Assembly: GCA_905331475.1 (NCBI GenBank)
Contig: CAJNYU010000394.1
Span: forward strand, 124,001-188,000
Source: Rotaria socialis
Lineage: Eukaryota > Rotifera > Eurotatoria > Philodinida > Philodinidae
Reading direction: 5' to 3'
DNA length: 64,000 nt
A program made the translations under genes and the position numbers. The number at the start of each line of letters is the position of its first letter. The first letter of the stretch is position 1. Below are positions 1-13,213 of this stretch, in pieces. Below the pieces are notes generated by a model that was not told the DNA's origin, made no database searches, and saw only the letters and a program-made list of their open reading frames with translations.

Positions 1-3000
1 ATGCGTTCAAAAGATCTATGTTTTGTAAGTTATATAGAAGTTAATTATTTATTTCATTTTTCTCGGGAGGGCAAAATATCCCTAGCTCTCCCACTGGATA
101 AAACACTCGATGAGTGTCATTTTTTATTAATTTACTTATCACTACTGTCATCAATATTAGCTGTTTTCTGATGTCCTTTCCATGAAAGTCGTTGGAAATA
201 AAAGACTATTTTGAATCACTTGATGAAGCGCTTATTTCAGATACAATGATTATACAGAAATCAGGATGAGATATAATCAACGGTTACATACAGACATGAA
301 CTTTTGCTTTAAAAAAAAGCTGAATACCATTAAGTTTACGTTTGTGGCACTGCTGCCGCTATATGTATATGTCGATATCATTATATTTTTTTATTTGGTT
401 TCCAAAATTTTTATTAATTTTATCCATTATTTGAGATTGTTCTGTTTCCATAAGCCTTCGAATTTTCTCATTTGTATGCATCCCTTTCTTTGCTGTTAAT
501 AATCTTTAAACCAAGTAGCATAAGACGCAGCGATTGTAACTAACGCAATTATTGCTTTTTTTACTCGCAATTTTTGTCACGATAATCGATTAGACTCGAA
601 AATTCTTTCAATAGCTCTTCATTAGCGTAAGAATATGAACTACAGCTCACAGTATTCAGAATAAAATTTGATTAGCAAACCGGAGACCATCTAGATGAAT
701 TCTTACTAAAGACTTCTAAAAGGATATGTCAAAGGCGTGATGCATGATCGTACGCCGTTTATTGTGTTTAACTGTCAGGGGAAATTCTTCTCTTTTGATC
801 GTATGGCACTCAGTGGTTCGTTTCTTCATTCAAGAATTTCAATGAGTTTCTTGGAATCATCGATTTCAATCTGTCACTATTCTAAGACTTGAACAGAAGA
901 AACTTGAAAATGTGGGTGTGACTCAAGCGAAAGAGGAAAGTTTTCCAAGATAATTCGTCATGTGATACATCGAAATGCAATAGACGAATACTTCAGAACA
1001 TATTCGTGAAGTCCATGTGCAAAAATTAGGCTAAGTACTTAGTTACAGATCAATCAAGTATTGCTATACTTCTGTATCTAAAGTATGCCTACTACCAATG
1101 AAGAAAATCTCGAACTTGCATTTTATTTTCATGGTAGACGATCTGAGAAAAAAGAGCAGAATCCGTTTAATTATGATATTAACAATATTGATCGGATCAG
1201 TTCAGTCGGTAACAGGCGCGTAGTGAATACCTAACGAGATTGATATTTTCCTTCTGCGCTATACATTGCATCCTCCTAATAGATTGGATGAAGCAGATCT
1301 CTGTGCAGGTGTATATACGAAGCTAAATCATCCACCTGCGCGATGAAATTTTCTTCACATATTAAACGATTTATGTAAACATCTGCTCATCTAGACCAAT
1401 ATTAACAGTAAATTATTTTACATCAAAAGATAAATTATTTTGTGTTCTATGCTGTCACAACCTTTTCAAGGTTCTTAGTACTGTTACTCAGTAGAAAAAG
1501 GCTTCGAACTAACGCTTGTTAGTATTTTTGGGTGCATTTGAGCAAGTAAGGTTTTCCAAAATCAGGCTTGTCTGGCGACACGTTCAGTCGCACACCATTG
1601 GCTACAGAATTTAATTCTGAACAAAGTAGTATAAATGTTAAATTTAACAACTGAAACATTTAGGCTGGTTCGAATTAAAAGAGAACAGTTACATGAGTTT
1701 GACAGAAGAGAGTTTTTTTCCGTGGCTTCATATGTTCCATTTTAAACTCTTGTTCACCCAAATATTCATTCTAAAATCCTAAGAAGAACATCCAATGATG
1801 CAGGATTTTATGTAGAATATTGTAGCATATTTGATATTTTAACAGGGCCCCTATTTAAAAAATTCCATCTTTTTTTTCATTTCTTTGATTGCACAGGTGG
1901 ATGATGTAGTAGATGTTAATTGTTTAAATCTTACATTGACAAGAAGAAGACGAAGCAGAACTTATTTGAAAAACAAAGTGAACAGCTTTGTAGAGAACTG
2001 AATTCTCTATCAAACAAGCTCAAAATCAGATTTTTAAGACGATTATTAAGTGCCTGAAAGATAGAAACCATAAGTTGCCCATTCTTTATGGAACACCCGT
2101 TATATTTATACTTTCAACCATAAATTTCATGACAATCTCTTGGACAATACACCTGAAGTCTCTCTGTAGCATATTGTAAAAATAATCTATTATTATCAGA
2201 AAACTGGTCACTTCTTTTATTGCAATACGAATATAATACTCAATCCTATTGTTAGATAGCGAAAAAGTTTATTATCGTTTAAGTGTTTGATTGTCTCTCA
2301 TTTGCATTGCATTTAGTGTAAAATTCAAATTTCTTATTGTTAATGAAAAAACGAAAAGGTTATTCGGTTGATATTGTAGTAGAAATTAGCTAATATAAAA
2401 CAAACATATAGCTAAGGTGCTCAAATAAATGTTAGATCATGCATTAGCATACATTTCTGAGAAACTTATTTGATAATCCATTTGATAATCTGCAAGATCG
2501 TCTTTACAAAACTGTAATGAGACGACTGTCAAAAACGACTATGAGTAACCACTTTGTCATATGCATAGTTTTAAAAGGAAGTGGTAAAATATCTCGATCA
2601 TCTCAACGGAGCTTTTTCCATGACTAACTGATTGATTAGTTATATTCCAATGATGATCTCGTTATGTTGAACAACTGCTTCTTCGATTAGATGAATTCAT
2701 GCCTTGACATTTCTATAGGATTTCGCTACAGATTATTTCTCCTCCAAGATATCCATATAGTTAGGAAAGGTAGTGACGTGTGATGGAACTAAAATTAGGC
2801 AAAGGCCTTTCTTCTTATTCTTTTCAAACACAAAAATCAATTATTATTTTTTTACACATAAAAATGATGTAGATATTCTGATTTTACAAATTTTCTAGAT
2901 TAGCCGTTTATTCTTACTGTTGCAATATAGTACACTCTTATTGGCATACGTCATCGTGACGCTGCGACATCATATTTTTTTCAACAACTCATCGAATTTA

Positions 3001-3050
3001 CGTAATTAATACTCATTCTAGGAACGTGACTAGAGTAAATCAATCCTATC
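1..3050. other. Gene-free AT-rich stretch
   Basis: I see no recognisable coding exon, RNA gene or repeat here. The longest readings are short and low in complexity. One 49-codon reading frame at 1085-1234 (+) begins MPTTNEENLE and has a less AT-rich composition, but I recognise no family. The region could contain 5' untranslated exons or regulatory DNA of the gene starting at 3051; an acceptor-like TTCTAG lies near 3016-3021. Confidence 0.5.
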
Positions 3051-4139
3051 ATGAGTTTGAATTCATTCATATCTGAAAGCAATCCTCTATTAACGAAAAT
3101 TACAGCGGGAATCGGTACTGTTCAATCAAAGGCACTAACAATTTTAGGGCTCACCAAAAAAACACTGCTAATAATATGCATTCTTCTGGCTGCCTTGTTC
3201 ATGTTTGTGATTTATTTCACGTCTGATTCCAGTCAAAATAATTATTCAAAATTCTTGACACATGCAATGCATGCTTTAAGAATTAATGAAACATTATATT
3301 TTCATCAATATTTAAACATGGGTATATCATTAGAAGGAGATCGTGATTGTAATTTGATAAACCGATCTCTCTGCTACACCACAAAGAAAAGTTTAGTAGT
3401 GTCTTTCTGGCGAGATAATTCTCGCAAGAAATGGCTAGCAAAAAATATATTCAAAGCCTTTCCAGGTGATCACTTTACTCGTGTAATCATGATACACGAT
3501 AAGTCAAATTGGCTCAACTTCCCTAATCATGAGCAATTTATTTGGATACATGTAAATGCTCAAAAACGGTTTTGGTATATGAAACGTTTCATCACACCAG
3601 AGATTCTGAGCGCATACAAGTATATCTGGGTCCTTGATGACGATGTTGAACTATTATTTGATTCTTTACATTATGAATGTGTTATTGCACAACTGAACGT
3701 AAGTTTTTCGTCTCCGGGTCGTCTCAAAGGCATCACTTCTCATGCAATCACACGTGTAAATCAAGATTACGTCAACAAGATTGGCCGATGGACAGATTTT
3801 ATCGAAATCGGCCCCATATTCGTTGGAACATCCAGCGCATGGCAATGTCTATGGCATTATATGAGTGCTTTTGTGGGACTAGGCTGGGGATTTGATCTAG
3901 TTTGGTGTAGATTGCTTGCTCATAAATGTTCATTAAATATAACTATGGAACGTTCATGCGCCGTGCTCGATATTTTCGGCGTCAATCATTTATCTGAATA
4001 CACTGCTACAACTGCTTTAGGAAGTCAAGAAGTTCCAGCTTACAACGAATATTATGGTAACTTTCACACTAAACAAGTTAATATTGCACCGTTGGCAAAT
4101 GATATCAATATTTATTCGTCATGCAGCAAAACCCGATGA
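3051..4139 (+). CDS. DUF707-family single-pass membrane protein
   Basis: A single-exon gene for 362 residues. A hydrophobic segment at about residues 39-59 (LLIICILLAALFMFVIYF) after a basic stretch suggests a type II membrane anchor with the rest in the lumen of the secretory pathway. The remainder resembles the DUF707 family (PF05212), known mainly from plants and some microbes and thought to be glycosyltransferase-like: YIWVLDDDVE with a DDD motif at residues 196-198, SHAITRVN, an EIGPIFVGTSSAWQCLW block and GLGWGFDLVWCRL. Several Asn-X-Ser/Thr sites fit a lumenal location. No activity is established for the family, so a glycan-related role is inference. The ATG at 3051 is the first in frame and directly precedes the anchor. 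Absence of introns contrasts with the SLC6, TRPM and GPCR genes in this window and fits acquisition by transfer or a retrocopy. Confidence 0.8.
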   Translation: MSLNSFISESNPLLTKITAGIGTVQSKALTILGLTKKTLLIICILLAALFMFVIYFTSDSSQNNYSKFLTHAMHALRINETLYFHQYLNMGISLEGDRDCNLINRSLCYTTKKSLVVSFWRDNSRKKWLAKNIFKAFPGDHFTRVIMIHDKSNWLNFPNHEQFIWIHVNAQKRFWYMKRFITPEILSAYKYIWVLDDDVELLFDSLHYECVIAQLNVSFSSPGRLKGITSHAITRVNQDYVNKIGRWTDFIEIGPIFVGTSSAWQCLWHYMSAFVGLGWGFDLVWCRLLAHKCSLNITMERSCAVLDIFGVNHLSEYTATTALGSQEVPAYNEYYGNFHTKQVNIAPLANDINIYSSCSKTR

Positions 4140-6633
4140 TTATCTCTCTTACGTTGAACGAACATTTACAACAATCTGGGTGTGCCATGAACATATTACA
4201 TTATATTTTTCCAACACTTTTCTGAAGTAATTTTTGACCACTGTTTGAGGAAGGCGAATAGCGTCATCGTATATAATTGAGCAATTAGTCATAAAATTCC
4301 AAAGGTATGTTTCATGATAGAATAAATCGTCGAGATACTAATCTTCACTGATTTTGACGCTGTGCCTGAGAAAAGTGTATAGCATTAGCATGTGGTGGAG
4401 AAGTGGAAAATTCTACAATGCCATACAACCGTTGCATAGAGTTTACACAAATTCTTTAGAGTTGTTAACATGCAACAGATAGAATAAAGATAGCTCTTTA
4501 TTGTGATAGACTCCATAAACAGATCTTCATAAGAATATGGTCATGGAAACTATTTACATTCCTTTTTTTCTTTATGCTCTAAAGTGATAAATTGCAGTAG
4601 AATTCAGTTCACGATAACGATTTCGGTAAATATATGATGATTCAAATATGTAAATTTAACAGAAATCATTACACCAGACATCCATATAGGAAATTCCATG
4701 TCATATCGTATTAATCTAAGTGATACCGCTTTTTATGCAGTCAAGCCCATGACTCTTTCCATGTCTATAACTGCTACTTTCACGTTATTACAACAAATTG
4801 TATAACTATTTGACATCTTTCCTTCGCGTAAGCACAGTTTCAATTTTAACTAAAGTAATGTTATCAAGAACTCGATATATAGAACATTGAACGAACAGTG
4901 TCGCACAGAATCATAGAAGGTTTCATGGATGTACTTTGAAAAGTTGAAAAAAACAAGTCGTATTGATGCTTAATAAGTCTTTTGAAAATGTATTAAATTT
5001 GTAGAAAGCCTTTTAAAATATTGTGGTTCGGTTACAAAAGAATGTTTAGTGCGAGATCTTTTTCTGTGGAGATAAAGAATCACAAAAATATCTTTTAATG
5101 CTCTTTTGATATTAACGTATTCCAAATTGCATCAACTTTTTTTCGCCAAATCAATTTTGCACTTATGTTTAGTATAATGTTATCTTTACTTCCGAGCATG
5201 CAAAAGTATCGATGTGCTAGTCAAATAAGAGCTGTTATGGACAATTAATCAACTATTTCAAATCTTATTACATGTGAACTATATCCTTCAAAATAAATTT
5301 CTGGCATGAATTAAAGCAAATGTGCGTATTTCTGTGGCTGCTGGTACATGAAGGTATAATTAGATGTGAATATGAATGATGGGCAAGTATAACTGTTTCT
5401 GTGTGGATGTAGGAATATGAGGGTTAAGTATAAAAAGTCTAAATATTGACACTGACGTTAATGAAGAATGGTTTCACTGATCAATAGAATTGAACTGACA
5501 CCAAAAATCACTAATACACGGTTGTTCATTGCAGCAATGGCATTTAATGATCACTGATTTCAGTGAAATCGATACTTAGTTCCACATTAGTACACTGATA
5601 TTACTTTTCATTGGCTGTTATTTATGTGTTAAATATTATAATACCTTTCGTTATTAAAGTATTACCAAACTAAAATTTTTGATTAGGTGACCACATGTCA
5701 GTTTGATACTTTCTCTAAGCTATAAAGGAAAATTAGAAACTACTGAATAATAATTAAACGTATGAGGGCTTAAGTCAAGAAAAGTCAATCACACAGTTTC
5801 AAACGATTGAAATCGACTTCTGTGAAACTAATCGTTGTTGTGATCGAATTAGCCCTTTTAAAATAATTTTGCTAGTAACTGGAAATTAAAAAGACGCGAT
5901 TTGTAGAAGTTATTGATGATGGACAGCCAGTAACAATAAAATGAAGTTCGATGTTTTAATAGGAAGTGAAATTCTTATATTTTTATTTTAAAGTATCTAT
6001 ATTGAAAATATTTTAATGTAAGAAACTCATATTCTTTATTCTAGTTATTTGTAGAGAAACAATTCAGAACCAAAGAATTACACGCTGCTTAAATCTTAGT
6101 GTTTCGATAAAATAGTATGATCGTTATCAATAGACGCAAAAACAAATCTATTAAATAATGACAAAAAAAACCAGAATGATTAATTTAAAAAGACAGTAAA
6201 TTGTCTCGGTGAAGGATCACTTGTGATAGATAGATAAATGAGAAGGCAATTCAAATCGAAACAAATATCTGTCAAATTATTTTTTTCTCTCGAAAGTGTT
6301 ATCGGCGAATGACATGTATTTGACTTATTCGATTAAACAAGCCATTTAATGTGGAATATGAACGTACGTATATTGAATACTGATGTATAAAATCTTAGAC
6401 AAATATGTAATGCAAATAATTAAAACAACATTCGAAAATAAATGTTCAGCTTTCAAAAGATCTTTTTATATTTTGTACTATGTTCCGTACTGAAAGTGTT
6501 CGAATGGATCGCGAGTACATATTTGCTGACTACAGGTTCATAATTTTCATTTTCATTTATTTCGTAAAATAAATTTATTTAAAAGACAAGAAATCAAATT
6601 GTAACGAATGTCAGCGAACCAATTGAATATTTC
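4140..6633. other. Intergenic, nothing recognised
   Basis: AT-rich spacer between the DUF707 gene and the convergent histidine-phosphatase gene. I see no coding exon or RNA gene. A small perfect hairpin (TCACTGA-TT-TCAGTGA) lies near 5553-5568; its significance is unknown. Confidence 0.5.
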
Positions 6634-7642
6634 TTAACGAAAAAATCGCCAATCGAACGGCTCAACGGCTGTATGTTTGATGGGTGATATTGGCGGCTTT
6701 GTTGCTCTCCATGTTCCATCAATTTGTTTGGCAATACAATGCATGGATAAGAAAGGAACACGTAAAACAAGAAATTTCAAATCATTGATACGTGGCTGAC
6801 CACCTGTTAACTGTCGAGTACACACTTCTATTGATGGTGCCTAAAAGAAAAAAAATTGTGTTTTCTTCATGTTAAAAAAATTAACTTCAACTAATCTTAC
6901 ATGCCCAACAACCATTAAATTTCCTCCGTCAAATTCATGTTTTTTTAAAATTGATGTTACAACAAAATGACTTCTTGCGTAATACATTAATTCGTCTTCA
7001 TCTTTTCTAAGACTTTCAATAGGATGAGACGGTCTATAAGACTTATCAACATTATATCCATTTCTTGTCAGCTCATCAAGATCAAGAAATGGCCATTTCA
7101 CCGGTACAACGGAATACCATTTAAGAAATTCAAAAAGGCAAGGTTCAATGCGAATCGGTATTTTATCACGTAATTGAAGACCTTCGAGAATTTTATCAGC
7201 TGTTTGAACACAACGTAATGCAGGTGATGCATAGACATGATGAATTTCAACACCCTGTAAAGCAAGTTCCTCACCTACCATCTTACATTCATGCAAACCT
7301 AATTCTGTTAATGGAGGATCAAATAAAAAATCTTTTAAATCTTTTCTTGTAACCATTTTTTTAGGTAAATTTAAATTCGTTCGACGATATGTGCCCGTTA
7401 CTTTATCGAATACTTGATCAAGCCAGCCAGTACCAAAAGTTGAATCGACTCGCTCAGCATGACGAACAACTAACAATTTTTGTGGTTCACGCTGTAATGA
7501 TTGTTGATGTATCGTTTGTAGAGGTATTGGCAATTTCGTATAATGTAGTGAACGACGACGATACAACGAATGATTACTTGAATCATGTATAAGACTAAGA
7601 TTTGATTGACCAAGTTGCTGCTGTTGTTGTTGCTGTTGCTGC

Positions 7643-7724
<82 letters not shown>

Positions 7725-8235
7725 GCTGCTGCTGCTGTTGTTGTTGTATGATCTGATGAGTATTACCTTGTTGATGACTGCTTAACATTGGTTGAAGCGG
7801 TAGTTGTTGATTGTTAAATACTGGTTCAGATAAACGCTTTCGAGTCTTATGTGTGTCGTATAGTTGATTGGAGTTCTTTTCGCGTAAAACAACACTATTA
7901 TAAAGATTTTCAAGAAGAATCTGTTGAATAGGCGGATGATTCGAAGTAGTATATAATGTATTATTAGACTTTGACGATGATTGTGGTTGTAAAAAATCAT
8001 TTACTTGAGATGGTGACTGAGTTGAAGCTTGTAATCCATTTTTATTTATTGTATTAGATGAACCAGATATTGGCGTAGGAGAGAGTAATCCAGCTGTTGC
8101 TGAAGCACTAAAATTGAGTAGATTATAATGAAATTGTTGTTGTTGTTGTTGTGTAGCTGAATTAATGTCGGTAAACTGAATGGGAACTGAAGTAAATGAA
8201 GTACGTGGAGGAACAATTGGTGGGTTTGAATACAT
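6634..8235 (-). CDS. UBASH3/TULA-like histidine phosphatase with long polyQ tract
   Basis: Two coding exons, 8235-6901 and 6840-6634, joined across a 60-bp intron (6841-6900, GT..AG); 513 residues. The C-terminal half (about 250-513) is a histidine-phosphatase (phosphoglycerate mutase-like) domain closest to the one in UBASH3A/B (TULA/STS) proteins: VVRHAERVD with the phospho-accepting His at 259, YASPALRCVQTADKIL, PCLFEFLKW, and the second catalytic His in MVVGH (445) at the exon end, continuing APSIEVCTRQL. The usual UBA, 2H and SH3 domains of UBASH3 are absent. The N-terminal 250 residues are Ser/Asn/Gln-rich and contain 44 uninterrupted glutamines (164-207). The family removes phosphate, TULA-2 from phosphotyrosine; substrate here is unknown. 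A pyrimidine-rich acceptor just upstream of the ATG (about 8284-8297) suggests a spliced 5' leader. Confidence 0.85.
7615..7746 (-). repeat. CAG/CAA repeat encoding 44 glutamines
   Basis: A 132-bp run of CTG/TTG on the + strand (CAG/CAA in the sense direction) inside the histidine-phosphatase gene. The codons are a mixture: a pure CAA block of about 15 lies in the middle, with CAG-rich blocks on both sides. Mixed codons usually slow slippage, so the encoded run looks maintained or repeatedly expanded. Flanking shorter Q runs (about 8130-8160) show the same bias. Confidence 0.97.
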
Positions 8236-11200
8236 GTTATTACTATTAGCGAAATTTGATTTATTTCGATTATTTTATCCTTTTGATCTAAAAAAAAGAG
8301 TAAAATAGTTTGTGAAACGAAGACCGTCTATATGTTATTCAACATAATTCATGGTTATCTGTCTGCATCGACAGAAAATTTTGATGAGAGAAGGCCATAG
8401 AATAGGGAAAAGACACGTGATGTGTGAACCAAACGAATACACAAAACACCTACACCTGAGATAATTTTTTTAGAGAATATAATTGGTTTGATGTGCATAG
8501 TAGTAATTGCTATATACACATTGGTTTCTACATACACATACCGTAAGTAAATGTGCGTTTTCATTTTATACAACATCGATAAGGACAGTCGTGCTACCTG
8601 TGAGGTAGCCGTTTTAATTACCTCTTTCTGTGCATTTATATGCGCGTCTTTTTCTCTCCTGTTTCACTTCGTATGCCGATTCTTCGTTGCTTGAAATAAT
8701 AAGCCGCATGAGTTGATTTATATATTTCGCAATCTAATAATTATCTATAATGATTTTAGTTATGATACAAATATTCAGTAGAATACTCCTGCAACATAAA
8801 ATGATGCCACTAATGAAGTATTTGCAGTGCATATTGCCTATCAACCTCAGCTCAAGATTTTCGCTTGCCGATATCACATATATATGTATGAATATGAATA
8901 TGACTGTGCAATCATAATGATCATATGATATCAAAAGAACAAAAAAACAAGAACGATGTTTGGATATTAATTTGCTGCAATAGAACGACAAACAACAAAC
9001 TTATATGATGTATAGCTATATTAATTAACAAAACTTCCTTGATTTTCTCGAATATATACATACGTGCGTTTAACACGCAATTATCAATTCAAAGTAAATA
9101 TTGATGGCTAGAGACAGATTAGTATCTCAAATTGATTTCATTTTTTTGTGCATGAATGAGTCAGGGCAATATGTTTCTAGTAACATTTATTAACCAAGAC
9201 AAAATTATGAAAATAAATCGATTATTTTCACATTCATGTCTACATATCATTGAAAAAAACATATGCTCTACCTCTAGTTTTTTATCTATTCACAAAACCG
9301 ATCTATCATGTGACCATGTTCAAGTATAATCACTTACAGTGTCAATCTATATGATATAAAGATTGTTTATTGAATAATTTAAAAAAAAACAGAATAATTA
9401 GTAGCTATTAGATAACACATCAGCTTCGATTTCTAACAAAATTTAAATAATTTGACAAATGAAAACAACTAAAAGTAATTGATATGTTTTCAAATAAATT
9501 TTGTGTGATGAAGAAGATATTTATCAGCCTCTTTCATATTTGCAAGGTTATGACTGTATGGATGCTGTTGATTCATTCGGGTCTTGTTATAAATAAAAGT
9601 AAAAGTAAAAAAAGGAAGCCACCGATAATCAGATATTACAATAGATAAAGGAAGTGAAATAGTTTTCACGCTTGACTAAATAGATCATTTTTTATTTTTT
9701 TTTGTGTCAGAATATAATGTTGTGTAACATTACTAAATCGTTTTTAAGAAGAAAAGTTTATAATTTTCTTCCTTTAAACAAGTATCTAATCGATTTGAAG
9801 CGATTAATAAAATAGAAAATTAATTTTCGTAATTTACAAGCAAAAACCAACCATTCAAATCAAACAATGTTTCAGATGAAACTTGTTCAGGTGGTATATT
9901 ACAAGCTATACATAATATCGCAAATTAATATGGTTTCAAATTATATTTTTGAATATATTAATTTTAAAATATAGAAAATAATCTCTTATAATTATTAAAA
10001 AGAAACTAATCTATTGTTTGATCCAAGAGTTGGATGAAAATCGAGTGCAGTTTCGATTGGACGAGCTGAAAAAATTTGGTCTACAGTATATAACGAACAG
10101 AAATAGATATATCTATAAAAAACAAAAACAAAAAAAAATAAAATTCCATTAAAAATGTAATTCTTTATAATCACAATATTAATTATAGAACTGTATGTTT
10201 CGTCTTGTTTATAATGATATTGAAATAAATATATTAATCATTTACAAAGTTTATTGTCACGGACTATCTATTAAAATGAAATATTCAATATCTTCAATAA
10301 AACTAACACTTTCAATACAAAATCTAGTTTGATTACAACTCTGATTGTTGACGTATATGAATACTTAAAAGTACTTTTACAAAAAGTAAAACTTACAAAA
10401 ATTCGACATAAAAAATATCCTGAAAATAAAGCACGAAATAAAATAAAATATACTGGTAGTGTCACAGAGTACGTTAATAATTGAGCATCAAGGAACTAAT
10501 AGGCAAATCTATTTTTATCTATATCATAAACTTCAATGAAATGGAGTTTACAAAAAAAAATGAGGAATCAATCTGTACCTATTTTTTCCATATTGAACAC
10601 ATGAGACAAGGTAATATGCAACGTACTGTTCTTATCAGATGACTTAATTCATAATAATTTCACTACAACACATATTTCAACTACTACCTCTATCGATCTT
10701 TTTACAATTTGAATGTATTTTTCGCATTCTTTTATCCTTTACAAAAACTTTTTATTTAATAAGTATAATTCGTGATAAAGATTCTTTTCTATAGAATACT
10801 TGATTAGTAGCATTTTATTCATCTTACCAAGATCGTTTTCTTCTAAAATAAGCCTACAAAAGAATTCTACCAACACTTGAGCGACAAATATTCTATTGCT
10901 TTTCGTCAAATTCTGTTCTGTCCTTTTTTTTTACCGTCAATATAACCTGGCAACAAGAAGGAAGCCGAAATAAAATGTCTTTAAACTAGTTTTAGCAGTT
11001 GAATAGAATATTAACTCAATATAAAGTTGGTGTAATATTGATAAAACAAAAGTCAATCGGAGAAAAGTATTCACATAATTTTTTCTTGATGAACAAGAAG
11101 ACTTTGTCTCATATTATCAATCCGAAAAAGTTTAACGCAAGCACGTCGAGGTAACGAATATGAAACTCTTTTGTGGGGAAGAAAAAAATCAGCATAAGAA

Positions 11201-13213
11201 ATATTTCCTTGGGAAGAACATGTATGTACGCATATGAAATATTCAAGATATCGGCGAAATATGGACCCGTTTCCATACGGTGATATTTGATGAAATAGTT
11301 CAAGCAACATATGATTCATTTGGATGATGTAGATGATTTATCTTATTTATAATTGCAAGAATATTTCAACATTTATCGAATTTCAAAAATTTCTTCTATA
11401 AATGTTCAGAAATATTTTAATTGCATATTTTTTGTTGCTCTTATATTACTTCACTAAACTAAATAAGTAGCCTTATGAATTTCTTTGTCATACCAAGTAT
11501 TTGAAAGAAATGTGAAAACTAATCAATTAGCTGTCTTCGCTTACGAATTGATTTATCTTGGACAAGAATAATCTCTAGAAAGAACTACATTCATCATTGT
11601 CCATAGCAATTATCTAGATGATTTTCGTAGTTTGGCAAATAATGAAGAAATAAAAATAGATAGGTACAAGGAGTATGTGATATCTAAGCGATCAATATGC
11701 AAAAGAGCGTTAAAGATATATTACTCACGATACCAACTGAGAACTATATTACACATATCAATTGTTTATTATTTGAATGTATTATTTTCTCTTCTATTAG
11801 CTTGATCTTAAATGATATACGGTTTGCTGACCGAGATAAATCAAATACAGTTACCATTTATTAATTAATAAATTTGAATCAAGCTTTAAATTGTGATAGA
11901 AAGATATGATTAGTCGTGATGGTTTGTATTGTTCTAAGCAAATTATTCTTTTGAAGAAATACTAAGAACGATAAAAATCGAGCATTCTTCTGTGAATAGC
12001 ATTCAAAATTTACTCCCCTGAAATCATGGAGTTCTCATCAACCTTATCAATATATGAACGTATGCATAGAAATAAAAGCTAATATTTTGACAGTATTCAT
12101 ATTATCTTTTGTTCGTTTTCCAGACCATTGAATGATTACTACGCGCGTAAATATTTGACGCAATGCGCCAGTTTTTTTCTTGTAGTATTACGCTTTATAT
12201 AAATCAGTATATTTATGTTATTCTAGTTATTTATTCGATAAGCAAGTTTCTGGCAAGATTAATAGTAAAACATATTTTTGTTGAGCACTATATTCTGACT
12301 ATTGCGCCATTGATTTTAGATTGATATAATGAGGAAAATGGTCGACTTATAATGAAACACGTGTTTACTTCTGTGATATCATGTCTTGTTCGAATCGATT
12401 ATTTGATCCATCGAACTAAATCTATTCAATGTATCACTGTAAACTTTTAGAAATCATCACATTTTTTTAAAATATGCGTACTCATTCAGTAATTCTTTCA
12501 AATGAAAATCGTCGTTCAATTACATAACAAAAAGAAATAGTTAACATTTTAAAAGAAGTTCTCGAAAGTGAAATAGATTAAATGAATTTAAAAAAATTAT
12601 CTTTCCAAAGATAAATTAGTCACTGCACGTGTAAATCACCTGACGATTTCAAATATAAAATTCTTATTCGAACGAAGCACCTGATGAGATTAGCAAGTCT
12701 CGTGATCTGATGTAGTTGGTATAATAAGTCAAACACGAAAATTTTTCGTGTGAATGTATGTTAATGGATTAAGGCAAGACTCGAGTAATTCGAAGCTAAT
12801 CTATACTTGAAATTTACGTATACAAAATGGACTCTTTTAAGTATCAAAGTGATGATCGTATGATGACATTTGAAGTCGATATTGATTTCCCGAAAATACG
12901 CCTTGCTCGTTTTTATGATTATGGTTATGATGTCTTTATACGAGACAACAGATTTTCTTCTTCACGAGTGACAACTATACAAACAGATATTTTTTACAAT
13001 GAGCAATAAAAGCATTTTATTCAGATGATATGGAGTCGTGTTTACGTTATCATCATATTTAGGTAAAAACTAAAAAGCCATGTTTATACGTACTCAATGT
13101 TATTTGAATATATAGCAATAGAAAAGAAAGAAAACATTCGAATGAAAAATATCTTAAATTTAAGTTGTACTTGTTGTAGAAGTTTCATTTAACAGAAAAA
13201 AAGAGAATAATAT
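8236..13213. other. Long intergenic region
   Basis: About 5 kb of AT-rich DNA with no recognisable exon. A perfect short hairpin (stem GCTACCT / AGGTAGC, 3-nt loop) lies at 8593-8609 upstream of the histidine-phosphatase gene. A 60-codon open frame at 12827-13009 (+, starts MDSFKYQSDD) matches no family I know and has no convincing support as a gene. Confidence 0.45.

Noticed and set aside
1085..1234. 49-codon frame starting MPTTNEENLE
   Set aside because: Composition is protein-like but too short and without recognisable homology.
12827..13009. 60-codon open frame (+) starting MDSFKYQSDD
   Set aside because: No recognisable family, no splice partner and no supporting context; it may be a chance frame just downstream of the fusion gene's 3' end.
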